This document shows, in pieces, positions 1 to 7,174 of a stretch of DNA of 8,564 nucleotides. Numbering within the stretch: the stretch's first letter is position 1; every line of letters begins with the position of its first letter. The notes under the pieces were generated by a model. The model saw only the letters and a program-made list of their open reading frames with translations. It made no database searches and was not told the DNA's origin. Made by a program: the position numbers and the translations under genes. This stretch comes from Myxococcales bacterium (GTDB lineage Bacteria; Myxococcota_C; UBA6777), in contig JALTMC010000013.1 in the NCBI GenBank assembly GCA_027005175.1, positions 1 through 8,564 of the forward strand, read 5' to 3'.

Positions 1-101
1 CCTCGTACTTCAGTGCGAGGGGTCATAAAGAGGGTGAAGACCAATGGGGACAATCGGCCTTCGGCAACCACACGACCCATGGGGATGAATCCCCATGCTG
101 G
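1..101. repeat. Structured mosaic repeat, copy 1 (modules Y+Z)
   Basis: This stretch matches 361-461 at a constant offset of 360 with 12 mismatches in 101 positions (about 88% identity), and similarity stops abruptly at both 101 and 461. It holds two hairpins. The first (1-20) has an 8-bp stem with a TTCA loop. The second (78-97) has a perfect 8-bp stem, CATGGGGA/TCCCCATG, with a TGAA loop. Its first 27 bases recur exactly at 264-290. The left edge of the window may cut a longer array. I do not recognise the family. It could be a noncoding RNA or a MITE/REP-like intergenic element, and its strand is unknown. Confidence 0.8.
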
Positions 102-195
102 TAAGCAAAAGAAGATATAGTCCAGGTGAAAGTTCGATGCGGACTGCAAAACTAGATGTATTGATACTGTGGCAAAGAGAGTGAAAATTCAGTAT
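102..195. other. Non-repeated spacer between mosaic repeat copies
   Basis: This segment separates the first repeat copy from the later ones and has no counterpart after 461. It contains AAGATATAGTCC at 112-123, which resembles the S element (3' strand of P7) of group I introns, and a 7-bp inverted repeat GATACTG/CAGTATC (163-169 with 190-196) enclosing 20 bases. I see no coding potential. The intron resemblance is only partial because no matching R element is visible upstream. Confidence 0.4.
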
Positions 196-290
196 CCCAA
201 TTTACCGTGTCTAGCCCGGCCTTGCGGGCTTATACCCAGACAATATCTTCTTTGGCTTTCCAGCCTCGTACTTCAGTGCGAGGGGTCATA
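196..290. repeat. Structured mosaic repeat, copy 2 (modules X+Y)
   Basis: This is a direct repeat of 293-387 with a period of 97 bp. Over the 90-bp core (201-290 against 298-387) there are 12 mismatches. Module X carries a 6-bp hairpin at 213-230 (AGCCCG paired with CGGGCT), and module Y carries the 8-bp hairpin at 264-283, identical to 1-20. The copy lacks module Z: after 290 it runs directly into the next X module. Confidence 0.8.
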
Positions 291-292
291 TA

Positions 293-461
293 CCCCATTT
301 ACCGTGTTTAGCCTGGCCTTGCGGGCTTATACCCAGGCAATATCTCCTTTGGATTTCTAGCCTTGTCATTTATGGCGAGGGGTCATAAAGAGGGTGAAGA
401 CCAATGGCGATAATTGGCTTTCGCCAACCACACGACCCATGGGGATGAATTCCCATGCTGG
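293..461. repeat. Structured mosaic repeat, copy 3 (modules X+Y+Z)
   Basis: This is the only copy here with all three modules. X (about 298-360) keeps its hairpin at 310-327, with one pair changed from C-G to the wobble T-G. Y (361-387) keeps its hairpin at 361-380 although six stem or loop bases differ from the other copies. Two pairs changed on both sides: 367-374 is C-G where the others have A-T, and 368-373 is A-T where the others have C-G. Z (388-461) keeps the CATGGGGA hairpin at 438-457 with one wobble pair and has a clean 5-bp stem TTGGC/GCCAA at 414-427. Similarity ends at 461. Confidence 0.8.
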
Positions 462-822
462 GGGGTGTTCTTTCTCTTAATATTCGTTTCGACGTTGAGG
501 TTTTATAGGCTTGTTGCAAACCTGTCAAGAGTTGGTTGCATGTGTTGGGGGGGTTGTGAGAAAAATAGCGCGAGTTGCTTGACTCCAGTGGCGTAGAGTG
601 GTAGTTCTTATTGCCGGTCTGATAAGGCCATTCGCATAGAGTACATGGGCGAATGAATTGCGTTGATGTCAGACCATCCTGCACAAAGTATTTCTCCACG
701 ACCAATCATCACCAGAGCTGGATGGCCACATATCCACTTCAGATAGTCCTTTGCTTTTGACTGTTTGTTTCACAGGGGTGGAACAAAACGTTGATCTGTC
801 CCATACTATAGGGGAAATCTCG
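462..822 (+). other. Intergenic leader upstream of sdhC, no gene seen
   Basis: This 361-bp stretch lies between the repeats and the sdhC start. Open frames here are short, lack ribosome binding sites and do not read like proteins. It includes a T-rich patch (about 470-515) and a run of seven G (547-553). TTGACT at 579-584 could be a -35 box, but the hexamer 17 bases downstream (TAGTTC) is a poor -10. The sdh promoter is presumably within this region, but I cannot place it. Confidence 0.5.
810..816 (+). promoter_or_regulatory. Ribosome binding site that sets the sdhC start
   Basis: AGGGGAA lies six bases before the GTG at 823. No comparable purine-rich site precedes the in-frame ATGs at 751 or 844. 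It therefore supports GTG 823 as the start of sdhC. Confidence 0.65.
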
Positions 823-1512
823 GTGAGCGGATTGAGTCGATTTATGAACTCCTCTGTCGGTGCCAAATTCGTTATGGCAATTTCCGGCATCCTGATGTTG
901 GTTTGGTTGTTTTTGCACATGGCCGGAAACCTCCAGATGTTTCTAGGAGCTGACACCTTCAACGCATATGCCTACTTTCTCAAACACGATGTGATGTTTG
1001 GTAAGTTGATTTGGTTGATGCGTGGTGGGCTGCTGTTGATCATTGGTTTGCATATCTGGTCGGCGGTTCGGCTGACTGCACTCAACAGTGCTGCACGCCC
1101 TGTTGGCTATGTGGCGAACCAACATCATTCTGCGTCAAGTTATGCGTCACGCACCATGATCTGGAGTGGTGCGATTGTACTGGCATTCTTGATCTACCAC
1201 TTGTTGCACTTCACCATTGGCTTTATTCAGCCTGATCACTTCTTGCTGAAGACTGCTGCAGGACACCACGACGCCTACCGGATGGCTCTTCTTGGGTTCC
1301 AGCATCCGATCGTGACTGGGTTTTATGTGTTCGCACAGGTTCTCCTTGCCATGCATCTAAGTCATGGTGTGTCAAGCTTCTTTCAGACGATGGGCTGGAA
1401 CAATGGTAAGTACCAAGCTCTCTGGAAACAGGCAGGCCCTGTGATCAGTGTTGTTCTGTTCCTTGGATTTCTCTCTGTTCCCATTGGTGTTCTGCTCGGA
1501 ATCATCAAATAG
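823..1512 (+). CDS. sdhC: Succinate dehydrogenase / fumarate reductase cytochrome b subunit (b558 family, type B)
   Basis: This is the membrane anchor of the succinate:quinone oxidoreductase. It binds heme b and passes electrons between the iron-sulfur subunit and the quinone pool in the inner membrane. With GTG 823 as start the protein has 229 residues, normal for the single-subunit type-B anchor. The start follows a good Shine-Dalgarno sequence; ATG 751 would add 24 residues with no such site. About five hydrophobic helices are visible (roughly 16-34, 62-82, 113-134, 163-182, 206-227). Candidate heme ligands are His32 (LHMAGN), His77 (LHIWSAVR), His126 or His129 (YHLLHF) and His178 or His181 (MHLSHG), which fits the diheme pattern. 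It is first in an sdhCAB operon, 15 bp ahead of sdhA. Sequence alone cannot separate succinate oxidation from fumarate reduction. Confidence 0.93.
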   Translation: MSGLSRFMNSSVGAKFVMAISGILMLVWLFLHMAGNLQMFLGADTFNAYAYFLKHDVMFGKLIWLMRGGLLLIIGLHIWSAVRLTALNSAARPVGYVANQHHSASSYASRTMIWSGAIVLAFLIYHLLHFTIGFIQPDHFLLKTAAGHHDAYRMALLGFQHPIVTGFYVFAQVLLAMHLSHGVSSFFQTMGWNNGKYQALWKQAGPVISVVLFLGFLSVPIGVLLGIIK

Positions 1513-1527
1513 TAGAGGCGAGTAACT

Positions 1528-3450
1528 ATGAAATTGGATTCCAAAGTCCCATCAGGTGCTCTTGAGCAGAAGTGGGATAGATATCGCTTTGATCTCAAAC
1601 TTGTTAACCCCGCAAACAAACGACACTTCAATGTGTTGGTCATCGGTACAGGACTGGCGGGAGCTTCCGCCGCTGCTACCATGGCTGAGCTTGGATACAA
1701 TGTCGACTCGTTTTGCTTTCAAGATAGCCCCCGGCGTGCTCACAGTATCGCGGCACAGGGTGGTATCAATGCAGCGAAGAACTACCAAAACGACGGTGAC
1801 TCCGTCTACCGGCTGTTTTATGACACCATTAAAGGTGGTGACTTTCGTGCTCGCGAAGCCAATGTGTATCGACTTGCACAAATCAGCAACAACATCATCG
1901 ACCAGTGTGTGGCGCAAGGTGTTCCATTTGCTCGTGAATACGGTGGTCTGTTGACCAACCGATCGTTTGGTGGCGCACAGGTGTCTCGAACCTTTTATGC
2001 ACGTGGACAAACCGGTCAGCAGCTCCTCTTGGGTGCGTATCAGGCGTTATCTCGTCAGATCGCTGCTGGCAAAGTTCGTATGCATTCACGCACAGAGATT
2101 CTCGATTTTGTGCTCATCGATGGCAAAGCTCGTGGTGTGATCACTCGTAACTTGGTGACCGGCAAAATCGAACGATGGCTGGGGGATGCTGTGGTGATGG
2201 CTTCCGGCGGATATAGCAATGTCTATTATCTGTCCACCACAGGAATGAACAGCAATGTCTCCGCTTCTTGGCGAGCTTACAAGCATGGTGCTTGTTTTGC
2301 GAACCCCTGCTACGTTCAAATTCATCCCACCTGCATCCCTGTGTCGGGGGACCATCAGTCCAAACTGACACTGATGTCGGAGTCGTTGCGAAACGACGGT
2401 CGGATGTGGGTTCCAAAGAAAAAAGGTGATACCCGTCATCCGAACGAGATCCCTGAGGATGAGCGCGATTACTTTATGGAGCGCAGGTATCCGAGCTTCG
2501 GTAACCTCGCTCCTCGCGATGTTGCCTCTCGTAGCTCCAAAGATGTCTGCGATGCAGGCCATGGTGTCGGACCCACAGGGTTGGGGGTTTACCTAGATCT
2601 TCTGGATGCTCAAAAACGCATAGGTCGGGAAGCGATCTCCCAGAAGTACGGTAACTTGTTACAGATGTACCAAAAAATTACCGACGAAGATCCCTACACC
2701 CGACCCCTGCGAATCTACCCGGCTGTTCACTACACGATGGGTGGGACCTGGGTCGATTACAACCTTATGACAACCATTCCTGGCTTGTTCTGCTTGGGGG
2801 AAGCCAACTTCTCTGACCATGGCGCAAATCGCCTTGGTGCTTCTGCTTTGATGCAGGGGCTATCAGACGGCTACTTTGTCTTGCCCATGACGATCGGTGG
2901 CTACCTCGCCGGTGCGGACCTTAAAGATGATGTCACAACCGATCATCCTGCGTTTCAAGCGGCAGAGGAAAATGTTCGCGGCCAGATCGAGCATCTTCTC
3001 ACCAACAATGGCTCAAGGACTGTGGATGACTTCCATCGCCGTCTTGGTAAGATTATGTGGGAATACTGTGGTATCGCCCGTGATGAGGAAGGTTTGAAGA
3101 AAGCCCTTGAACTCATCCCCGCACTTCGCAAGGAGTTTTGGGATGATGTGAAGGTTGGCGGTGTGAACGAGAATATTAACGAGTCTCTTGAAAAAGCTGG
3201 TCGTGTCGCTGATTATCTCGAATACGGTGAGCTTTTGGTACGGGATGCGCTGGCGCGACGAGAGTCGTGTGGGGCTCACTTGCGTGTGGATGGCTGGCAG
3301 TCTGAAGAAGGCGAAGCTGTGCGTGACGACGAGAACTTCGCCCACGTCGCTGCCTGGGAATATCCCGGTGACGTCGATAGTACACCGATCCGAAACAAAG
3401 AAGAGCTTGTGTTCGAAAATGTCGAACTCTCGACAAGGAGTTACAAGTAA
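1528..3450 (+). CDS. sdhA: Succinate dehydrogenase / fumarate reductase flavoprotein subunit
   Basis: This catalytic subunit interconverts succinate and fumarate at an FAD covalently bound to histidine, on the cytoplasmic face of the membrane. The protein has 640 residues, typical of the long type-B flavoproteins. Visible motifs are the dinucleotide-binding GTGLAG at 40-45; [12 protein letters not shown] from residue 72, with His72 the expected FAD attachment site; the substrate-site HPT at 266-268; ESLRNDG soon after; HYTMGG with His401; and the SDHGANRLG segment with Arg435. ATG 1528 follows the purine-rich AGAGGCGAG. The gene lies 15 bp after sdhC, and its TAA shares one base with the sdhB ATG. 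No key residue is missing and the frame is intact. Confidence 0.97.
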   Translation: MKLDSKVPSGALEQKWDRYRFDLKLVNPANKRHFNVLVIGTGLAGASAAATMAELGYNVDSFCFQDSPRRAHSIAAQGGINAAKNYQNDGDSVYRLFYDTIKGGDFRAREANVYRLAQISNNIIDQCVAQGVPFAREYGGLLTNRSFGGAQVSRTFYARGQTGQQLLLGAYQALSRQIAAGKVRMHSRTEILDFVLIDGKARGVITRNLVTGKIERWLGDAVVMASGGYSNVYYLSTTGMNSNVSASWRAYKHGACFANPCYVQIHPTCIPVSGDHQSKLTLMSESLRNDGRMWVPKKKGDTRHPNEIPEDERDYFMERRYPSFGNLAPRDVASRSSKDVCDAGHGVGPTGLGVYLDLLDAQKRIGREAISQKYGNLLQMYQKITDEDPYTRPLRIYPAVHYTMGGTWVDYNLMTTIPGLFCLGEANFSDHGANRLGASALMQGLSDGYFVLPMTIGGYLAGADLKDDVTTDHPAFQAAEENVRGQIEHLLTNNGSRTVDDFHRRLGKIMWEYCGIARDEEGLKKALELIPALRKEFWDDVKVGGVNENINESLEKAGRVADYLEYGELLVRDALARRESCGAHLRVDGWQSEEGEAVRDDENFAHVAAWEYPGDVDSTPIRNKEELVFENVELSTRSYK

Positions 3451-4190
3451 TGAATCTGACATTGAGAGTTTGGCGACAAGACAACCCCAACGATGTAGGT
3501 CGTATCGTAACCTACGAGGTTGAGGACGTTACCACTGACATGTCTTTCTTGGAGGTGCTCGATATCCTCAATGATAAGTTGACGTTGGAAGGCGAAGATC
3601 CTATCGCCTTTGACCATGACTGTCGTGAAGGTATCTGTGGAGCTTGCTCTATGGTGATCAATGGACGACCTCATGGCCCCGAGTCAGGGACCACTACCTG
3701 TCAACTTCATATGCGCAGGTTCCGTGATGGTGACACGATCTTTGTTGAGCCATACAGAGCCAATGCATTTCCCATCCTCAAAGACCTCGTGGTCGATCGT
3801 GGTGCCTTTGACCGAATCATTCAAGCGGGCGGATTTATCTCTGTCAACACAGGAAGTGCACCAGATGCCAATTCCTTGCCTCTCGGCAAAGAAGAAGCAG
3901 ACCAGGCCTTCGCTTCGGCAGAGTGTATTGGCTGTGCTGCTTGTGTGGCTGCCTGCCCGAATGCTTCAGCGATGCTCTTTGTTTCTGCGAAAGTGTCCCA
4001 TTTGGGACGCATGCCGCAAGGCCAACCCGAGCGCAACTCCCGCGTTCTGAGCATGGTGAAACAGATGGACGAAGAAGGCTTTGGTAGCTGTAGCAACCAC
4101 TTCGAGTGTGAAGCGGCCTGTCCTAAAAATATCACAGTGCTCAATATCGCGCGGATGAACCGGGACTACCTCAAAGCTTCCGTGAAATAG
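3450..4190 (+). CDS. sdhB: Succinate dehydrogenase / fumarate reductase iron-sulfur subunit
   Basis: This subunit carries electrons between the flavin and the membrane heme/quinone site through three iron-sulfur clusters. It has 246 residues. The N-terminal ferredoxin domain supplies the [2Fe-2S] ligands Cys58, Cys63, Cys66 and Cys84. The C-terminal domain has [12 protein letters not shown] (Cys159, 162, 165, 169) and [12 protein letters not shown] (Cys214, 220, 224). By family knowledge these bind the [4Fe-4S] and [3Fe-4S] clusters, with Cys169 and Cys224 exchanging partners between the two sites. AAGGAG at 3435-3440 sits nine bases before the ATG, inside the end of sdhA. The ATG overlaps the sdhA stop by one base, which indicates translational coupling. 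The stop codon TAG lies at the start of a 45-bp tandem repeat. Confidence 0.97.
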   Translation: MNLTLRVWRQDNPNDVGRIVTYEVEDVTTDMSFLEVLDILNDKLTLEGEDPIAFDHDCREGICGACSMVINGRPHGPESGTTTCQLHMRRFRDGDTIFVEPYRANAFPILKDLVVDRGAFDRIIQAGGFISVNTGSAPDANSLPLGKEEADQAFASAECIGCAACVAACPNASAMLFVSAKVSHLGRMPQGQPERNSRVLSMVKQMDEEGFGSCSNHFECEAACPKNITVLNIARMNRDYLKASVK

Positions 4191-4320
4191 GGAGCTTCCT
4201 CACCCTGGTTTCGAATGCCTGGCGTTCAAAAGTAGAGAACTCTCTCACCCTGGTTTCGAATGCCTGGCGTTCAAAAGTAGGGAACTCTCTCACCCTGGTT
4301 TCGAATGCCTAGCGCTCAAA
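4185..4320. repeat. 45-bp tandem repeat, about three copies, starting at the sdhB stop codon
   Basis: CACCCTGGTTTCGAATGCC begins at 4201, 4246 and 4291, giving an exact period of 45. The first two copies are nearly identical and the third has two changes in its second half. The similarity reaches back over the sdhB stop: bases 4185-4200 match 4230-4245 and 4275-4290 with a few differences, mostly transitions. Each unit contains an imperfect inverted repeat, GAATGCC-T-GGCGTTC (4213-4227, 4258-4272), flanked by TTT and AAA; it is weaker in the third copy (4303-4317). A related GTTTCGAATG recurs at 4379-4388. There are no spacers, so this is not a CRISPR array. Confidence 0.9.
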
Positions 4321-4493
4321 ACCATCCCTCTCCATGAAGAGAGGGAAGAGGGCATTCTGCTGGTGCTGCGAACCTTGTGTTTCGAATGTTGACCCAACCG
4401 AAGGTCTGGGTCTTTCTCTCTTCTCTGTGAGGAGAAGGGGGCCGAGCATCGTGAAGTGGGATAAAGCTTCTTCTCTCCAAGGCCCAACCTACC
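4321..4493 (+). other. Hairpin-rich intergenic segment between sdhB and the helicase gene
   Basis: Several inverted repeats follow the tandem array. CCCTCTC/GAGAGGG (4326-4332 with 4339-4345) has a 6-base loop. GACCCA/TGGGTC encloses ACC-GAA-GGT (4391-4412). CTTCTC/GAGAAG (4420-4425 with 4432-4437) can extend outward with G-C and G-T pairs. Start signals for the helicase gene are weak; the best is AAGG near 4479, about 11 bases before ATG 4494. No coding sequence is apparent. Confidence 0.55.
4391..4426 (+). terminator. Possible terminator of the sdh operon
   Basis: The stem GACCCA/TGGGTC with inner pairs ACC/GGT and a GAA loop is followed by the pyrimidine tract TTTCTCTCTTCTCT. The tract has many C, so it is a weak match to an intrinsic terminator. 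Another hairpin starts within the tract. Confidence 0.35.
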
Positions 4494-6500
4494 ATGCCAC
4501 TTGATCTTGAAAATTCCCTTAATGAAGAACAGCGTCAGGTTGTCCTGGCTGGTGATGGCCCCATTCTTGTTATCGCTGGTGCTGGAAGTGGAAAGACACG
4601 CACACTGACCTATCGTGTCGCACATCTTGTTAACTCGGGTGTTCCTGTGGAGCGTATCCTGCTTTGTACCTTCACAAATAAGGCTGCCCGAGAGATGGTC
4701 GGACGTGTGGAGTTTCTACTCGAACGCTCGATCGATCATCTGTGGGGAGGCACATTTCACTCTATCGCCAATCGATTTTTACGTCGCCATGCTGAGCGCC
4801 TTGGCTTTGGGCAGAACTTCACAATCCTAGATCGAGATGATAGCAACCATTTGATCGACTCTGTGATTCGAGATATGGGCTATGGGAAAAATAGTACCTA
4901 TCGCTTTCCCAAAGGCAAAGCCTTGGGGGGCCTGTTCGGGTTAGCCCACGCTACGGGTGAATCCGTCGAATCCATTATTTTCCACAGCTTTGAAAAATTT
5001 GCTGGAATCGCCGATGAAATCGGTGAAGTTATGCGTGGCTATGATCTTCGAAAGCAAGAACTCAATGGGATGGATTTCGACGATCTGTTGAAGTATTGGT
5101 ACAAGCTTTTGTCTGACTTTGATGATTTACATGAGCGTTACGCAAACTATTTTCAGCATATCCTTGTGGATGAGTACCAAGACACCAATCCACTACAGGC
5201 CGCCATTATCGATCGACTTGCATCGGCTCATGGCAACTTGACGGTGGTTGGCGACGATGCACAAAGTATCTATCGCTTTCGTGGGGCGGATTGTCGTCAT
5301 ATCCTTGAATTTCCTCATCGTTATAAGAAGTGTCAGACCTTTTATCTGCGCAACAATTATCGCAGCACACCCCAGATCCTGGACGTGAGTAATCGCGTGA
5401 TTGGCTACAATATCAACCAGTTTCCCAAGAAACTGGAGGCTATGAGAGACCTGGGAGTGACTCCCGAAGTGGTGATGGCTGAAGATGCTATCCGTGAAGC
5501 ACATTGGGTGGCCAAGAAGGCCGCACAACTGCAACGAGAAGGTCGATCTCTCAATGATATGGCTGTTCTTTATCGCATTCACAGTCATTCTCTCGAACTT
5601 CAAATCGCTCTGCAACAACAGGGTGTTCCCTTTGTCGTTCGGTCCGGTTTGCGATTTTTTGACCAGGCCCATGTCAAGGACGTGATCGCCTGGTTACGAG
5701 TCCTCTTTAATCCCAAAGATCTTTTGGCTTGGTCGCGGATTCTGCCTCTTTTTAATGGCATCGGCCCCGCGACTGTTAAGAAAATTGTTCGCCATCTGGA
5801 AGAGGAAGAGTTTGACTACCAGGCTCTCGACAACAAGGTCTGGCTTAAAAAGATCAGCTCCAAGGCCAGGAAGTCTGTACAGTGGCTGGTTCGTATGCTT
5901 GAAGAAGCTCTTATTCCCGACAACTTCAAGAACCCTGGAACGTTGATCCGTATCTTTTTTGAACAAGAGTATAACGATTACCTTACGAACAGCTTCCAAG
6001 ATGCTGTTAAACGCGGCGAAGATATTGTTGAGTTTGCCGCATTTGCTTCTTCTTATAAAAGCCTGAGTCGTTTTCTTACGGATATGATGCTACAAACTGA
6101 CGCGATCCCATCTTCTGAGGATGAGGTTCCCGCCGATGATGAAGCCATCGTCCTGTCCACTGTACATCAGGCCAAAGGCCTTGAGTGGGACACTGTGTTT
6201 TGCCTCAATCTGATTGAAGGTAGCTTTCCTTTCTTTTTGGCCCTTCAGGAAGAAGGTGGACCTGAAGAAGAGCGACGCCTCTTTTATGTGGCTGCGACTC
6301 GCGCCAAAGATCGGTTGTTCCTCTGCTCTCGCCAGATGACCCAGAGCCGAGGTGGCCTCTTACGCACCGCAGACCCCTCCCGCTTTCTCTGGGAGATCCT
6401 TCAAGATTACGAAGAATACAAAAAGTCTCCCAGTGGAAGTCTTGCCCAGTTTCTTCTGAAAGCCGAACACCAGCCTTTGTTTCATATTCAGTACGTATGA
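4494..6500 (+). CDS. UvrD/Rep/PcrA-family ATP-dependent DNA helicase (superfamily 1A)
   Basis: This is a 3'-to-5' DNA helicase of the UvrD/Rep class, which unwinds DNA during repair, replication restart or removal of proteins from DNA. All the diagnostic motifs are present in order: Q-motif NEEQRQVV (10-17), Walker A AGAGSGKT (28-35), motif Ia TFTNKAAREM (59-68), Walker B DEYQD (226-230), motif III GDDAQSIYRFRGA (253-265), motif IV YLRNNYRST (284-292), motif V STVHQAKGLEW (555-565) and motif VI RRLFYVAATRAKDR (from 594). With 668 residues it is Rep-sized and seems to lack the longer C-terminal extension of E. coli UvrD or PcrA, so I do not choose among the names. ATG 4494 fits the family N-terminus, although its ribosome binding site is weak. 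The gene is separated from sdhB by 303 bp and probably has its own promoter. Confidence 0.95.
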   Translation: MPLDLENSLNEEQRQVVLAGDGPILVIAGAGSGKTRTLTYRVAHLVNSGVPVERILLCTFTNKAAREMVGRVEFLLERSIDHLWGGTFHSIANRFLRRHAERLGFGQNFTILDRDDSNHLIDSVIRDMGYGKNSTYRFPKGKALGGLFGLAHATGESVESIIFHSFEKFAGIADEIGEVMRGYDLRKQELNGMDFDDLLKYWYKLLSDFDDLHERYANYFQHILVDEYQDTNPLQAAIIDRLASAHGNLTVVGDDAQSIYRFRGADCRHILEFPHRYKKCQTFYLRNNYRSTPQILDVSNRVIGYNINQFPKKLEAMRDLGVTPEVVMAEDAIREAHWVAKKAAQLQREGRSLNDMAVLYRIHSHSLELQIALQQQGVPFVVRSGLRFFDQAHVKDVIAWLRVLFNPKDLLAWSRILPLFNGIGPATVKKIVRHLEEEEFDYQALDNKVWLKKISSKARKSVQWLVRMLEEALIPDNFKNPGTLIRIFFEQEYNDYLTNSFQDAVKRGEDIVEFAAFASSYKSLSRFLTDMMLQTDAIPSSEDEVPADDEAIVLSTVHQAKGLEWDTVFCLNLIEGSFPFFLALQEEGGPEEERRLFYVAATRAKDRLFLCSRQMTQSRGGLLRTADPSRFLWEILQDYEEYKKSPSGSLAQFLLKAEHQPLFHIQYV

Positions 6501-6502
6501 GT

Positions 6503-6534
6503 CTTGCTACGGCTCCGAAGCGTCGCGCAGCAAG
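6503..6534 (+). terminator. Inverted repeat just after the helicase stop codon
   Basis: CTTGCT (6503-6508) and AGCAAG (6529-6534) form a 6-bp stem around a GC-rich 20-base interior. No T tract follows, so termination is possible but not well supported. Confidence 0.25.
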
Positions 6535-6566
6535 AACCTTAACTGTTCGGTGATACTCACTCAATA

Positions 6567-6595
6567 TTGACATTTACGAACTTCAATTTTACTAT
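6567..6595 (+). promoter_or_regulatory. Sigma70-like promoter upstream of the HipA-like pseudogene
   Basis: A perfect -35 box TTGACA (6567-6572) is followed after exactly 17 bases by TACTAT (6590-6595), a four-of-six match to TATAAT. Transcription would begin near 6602, leaving a leader of about 100 bases before the ATG at 6703. It is among the best promoter matches in the window and sits where the sequence turns AT-rich. Confidence 0.55.
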
Positions 6596-6702
6596 TATCT
6601 TCTTTGCTACTTGAATTAGATGGACAGGATGACTATGCTGATCATGTGTTCATCTAGTTGGCTCGTTGTATATATTTTACAGTTTGTTACTAGGTGTAAA
6701 CA

Positions 6703-7053
6703 ATGTAGCAGCCTCCATTACAGTTATCTGCTATTGAATATCGAAAGGTTATGGTCGGTGGGAATACAAATCCAAGATTAATTGCGGCAGTAGATGAAGA
6801 TGATAACGAATTGGCCGTTGTTTTAAAGTTGAAGGACCCCGGTGTTCCCATAGGGGAGAGTCACTATGAAGGGACTTCGCTTGCGTGTGAGCTAATGTGT
6901 TCTATTCTTGCCCGTGCTCTTGGGGTAAATGTTCCCGACTATGCTGTTGTTGAACTCTCTCCACAGTTTGCTGAGTCAGTGCATGAAGCAGAAGTGAGAG
7001 AGCTTTGTAGAAAAAACATTGGCAACAACTTTGGTAGTTGTTACCTACCGTGA
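6703..7053 (+). pseudogene. HipA-like kinase (HipA_2 type), decayed N-terminal fragment
   Basis: From 6709 the frame encodes QPPLQLSAIEYRKVMVGG, then NTNPRL, an acidic turn, VVLKLKD, a helix with CELMCSILARALGV, and the NFGSCYLP ending. This order matches the N-terminal lobe of HipA-like kinases of the HipA_2 type, including a glycine-rich loop and a candidate ATP-binding lysine. Two faults suggest a dead gene. ATG 6703, well placed six bases after AGGTG (6692-6696), is followed immediately by TAG at 6706. The frame then ends at 7051-7053, before the C-terminal catalytic and metal-binding motifs, and about half or more of a typical kinase is missing. Internal initiation at ATG 6751 would give a 100-residue protein, but no clear ribosome binding site precedes it. 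The family call comes from recall of motif order, not from a search. Confidence 0.6.
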
Positions 7054-7114
7054 TCGTTCGTGTGCTTCTGTCATTTGGCAATTCTATTTCTATGGTGTTT
7101 TTTCTCGCTTCTTC

Positions 7115-7142
7115 TTGACAAGTTGCGAAACGATACCACAAT
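7115..7142 (+). promoter_or_regulatory. Promoter of the toxin-antitoxin operon
   Basis: TTGACA (7115-7120) is followed after 16 bases by CACAAT (7137-7142), a four-of-six -10 match. It lies about 30 bases upstream of the antitoxin start and just after the end of the decayed HipA-like gene. Confidence 0.5.
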
Positions 7143-7147
7143 GGTAT
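7133..7147. promoter_or_regulatory. Palindromic operator overlapping the toxin-antitoxin -10 box
   Basis: ATACCA-CAA-TGGTAT is a perfect 6+6 inverted repeat with a 3-base centre. It covers the proposed -10 hexamer. Ribbon-helix-helix antitoxins usually repress their own operon from palindromes in this position, so it is the natural candidate site for the antitoxin or antitoxin-toxin complex encoded downstream. Confidence 0.55.
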
Positions 7148-7174
7148 TTATCTATTTTGATAGGAGTACATGTC

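Noticed and set aside
579-607. TTGACT with a possible -10 (TAGTTC) as the sdh promoter
   Set aside because: The -10 matches the consensus at too few positions, and no alternative spacing improves it.
370-705. A 111-codon reverse-strand open frame over the repeat region
   Set aside because: It runs through the structured repeats, has no family-like motif or convincing start, and part of it is just the back-translation of the Z and Y modules.
667-747. A 26-codon frame starting at ATG 667
   Set aside because: It has no ribosome binding site and no recognisable sequence, and is too short to support from composition.
751-822. Start of sdhC at ATG 751
   Set aside because: The extra 24 residues are polar and atypical for this family, and the good ribosome binding site lies at 810-816 before GTG 823.
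2086-2562. A 158-codon reverse frame inside sdhA
   Set aside because: It is the antisense shadow of a highly conserved coding sequence and shows no family motif.
4201-4320. CRISPR array
   Set aside because: The 45-bp units are contiguous with no unique spacers between them, and no cas genes are present.
7019-7174. N-terminal extension of the antitoxin from ATG 7019
   Set aside because: It would run through the promoter and operator; the ribosome binding site and the family N-terminus both point to ATG 7175.
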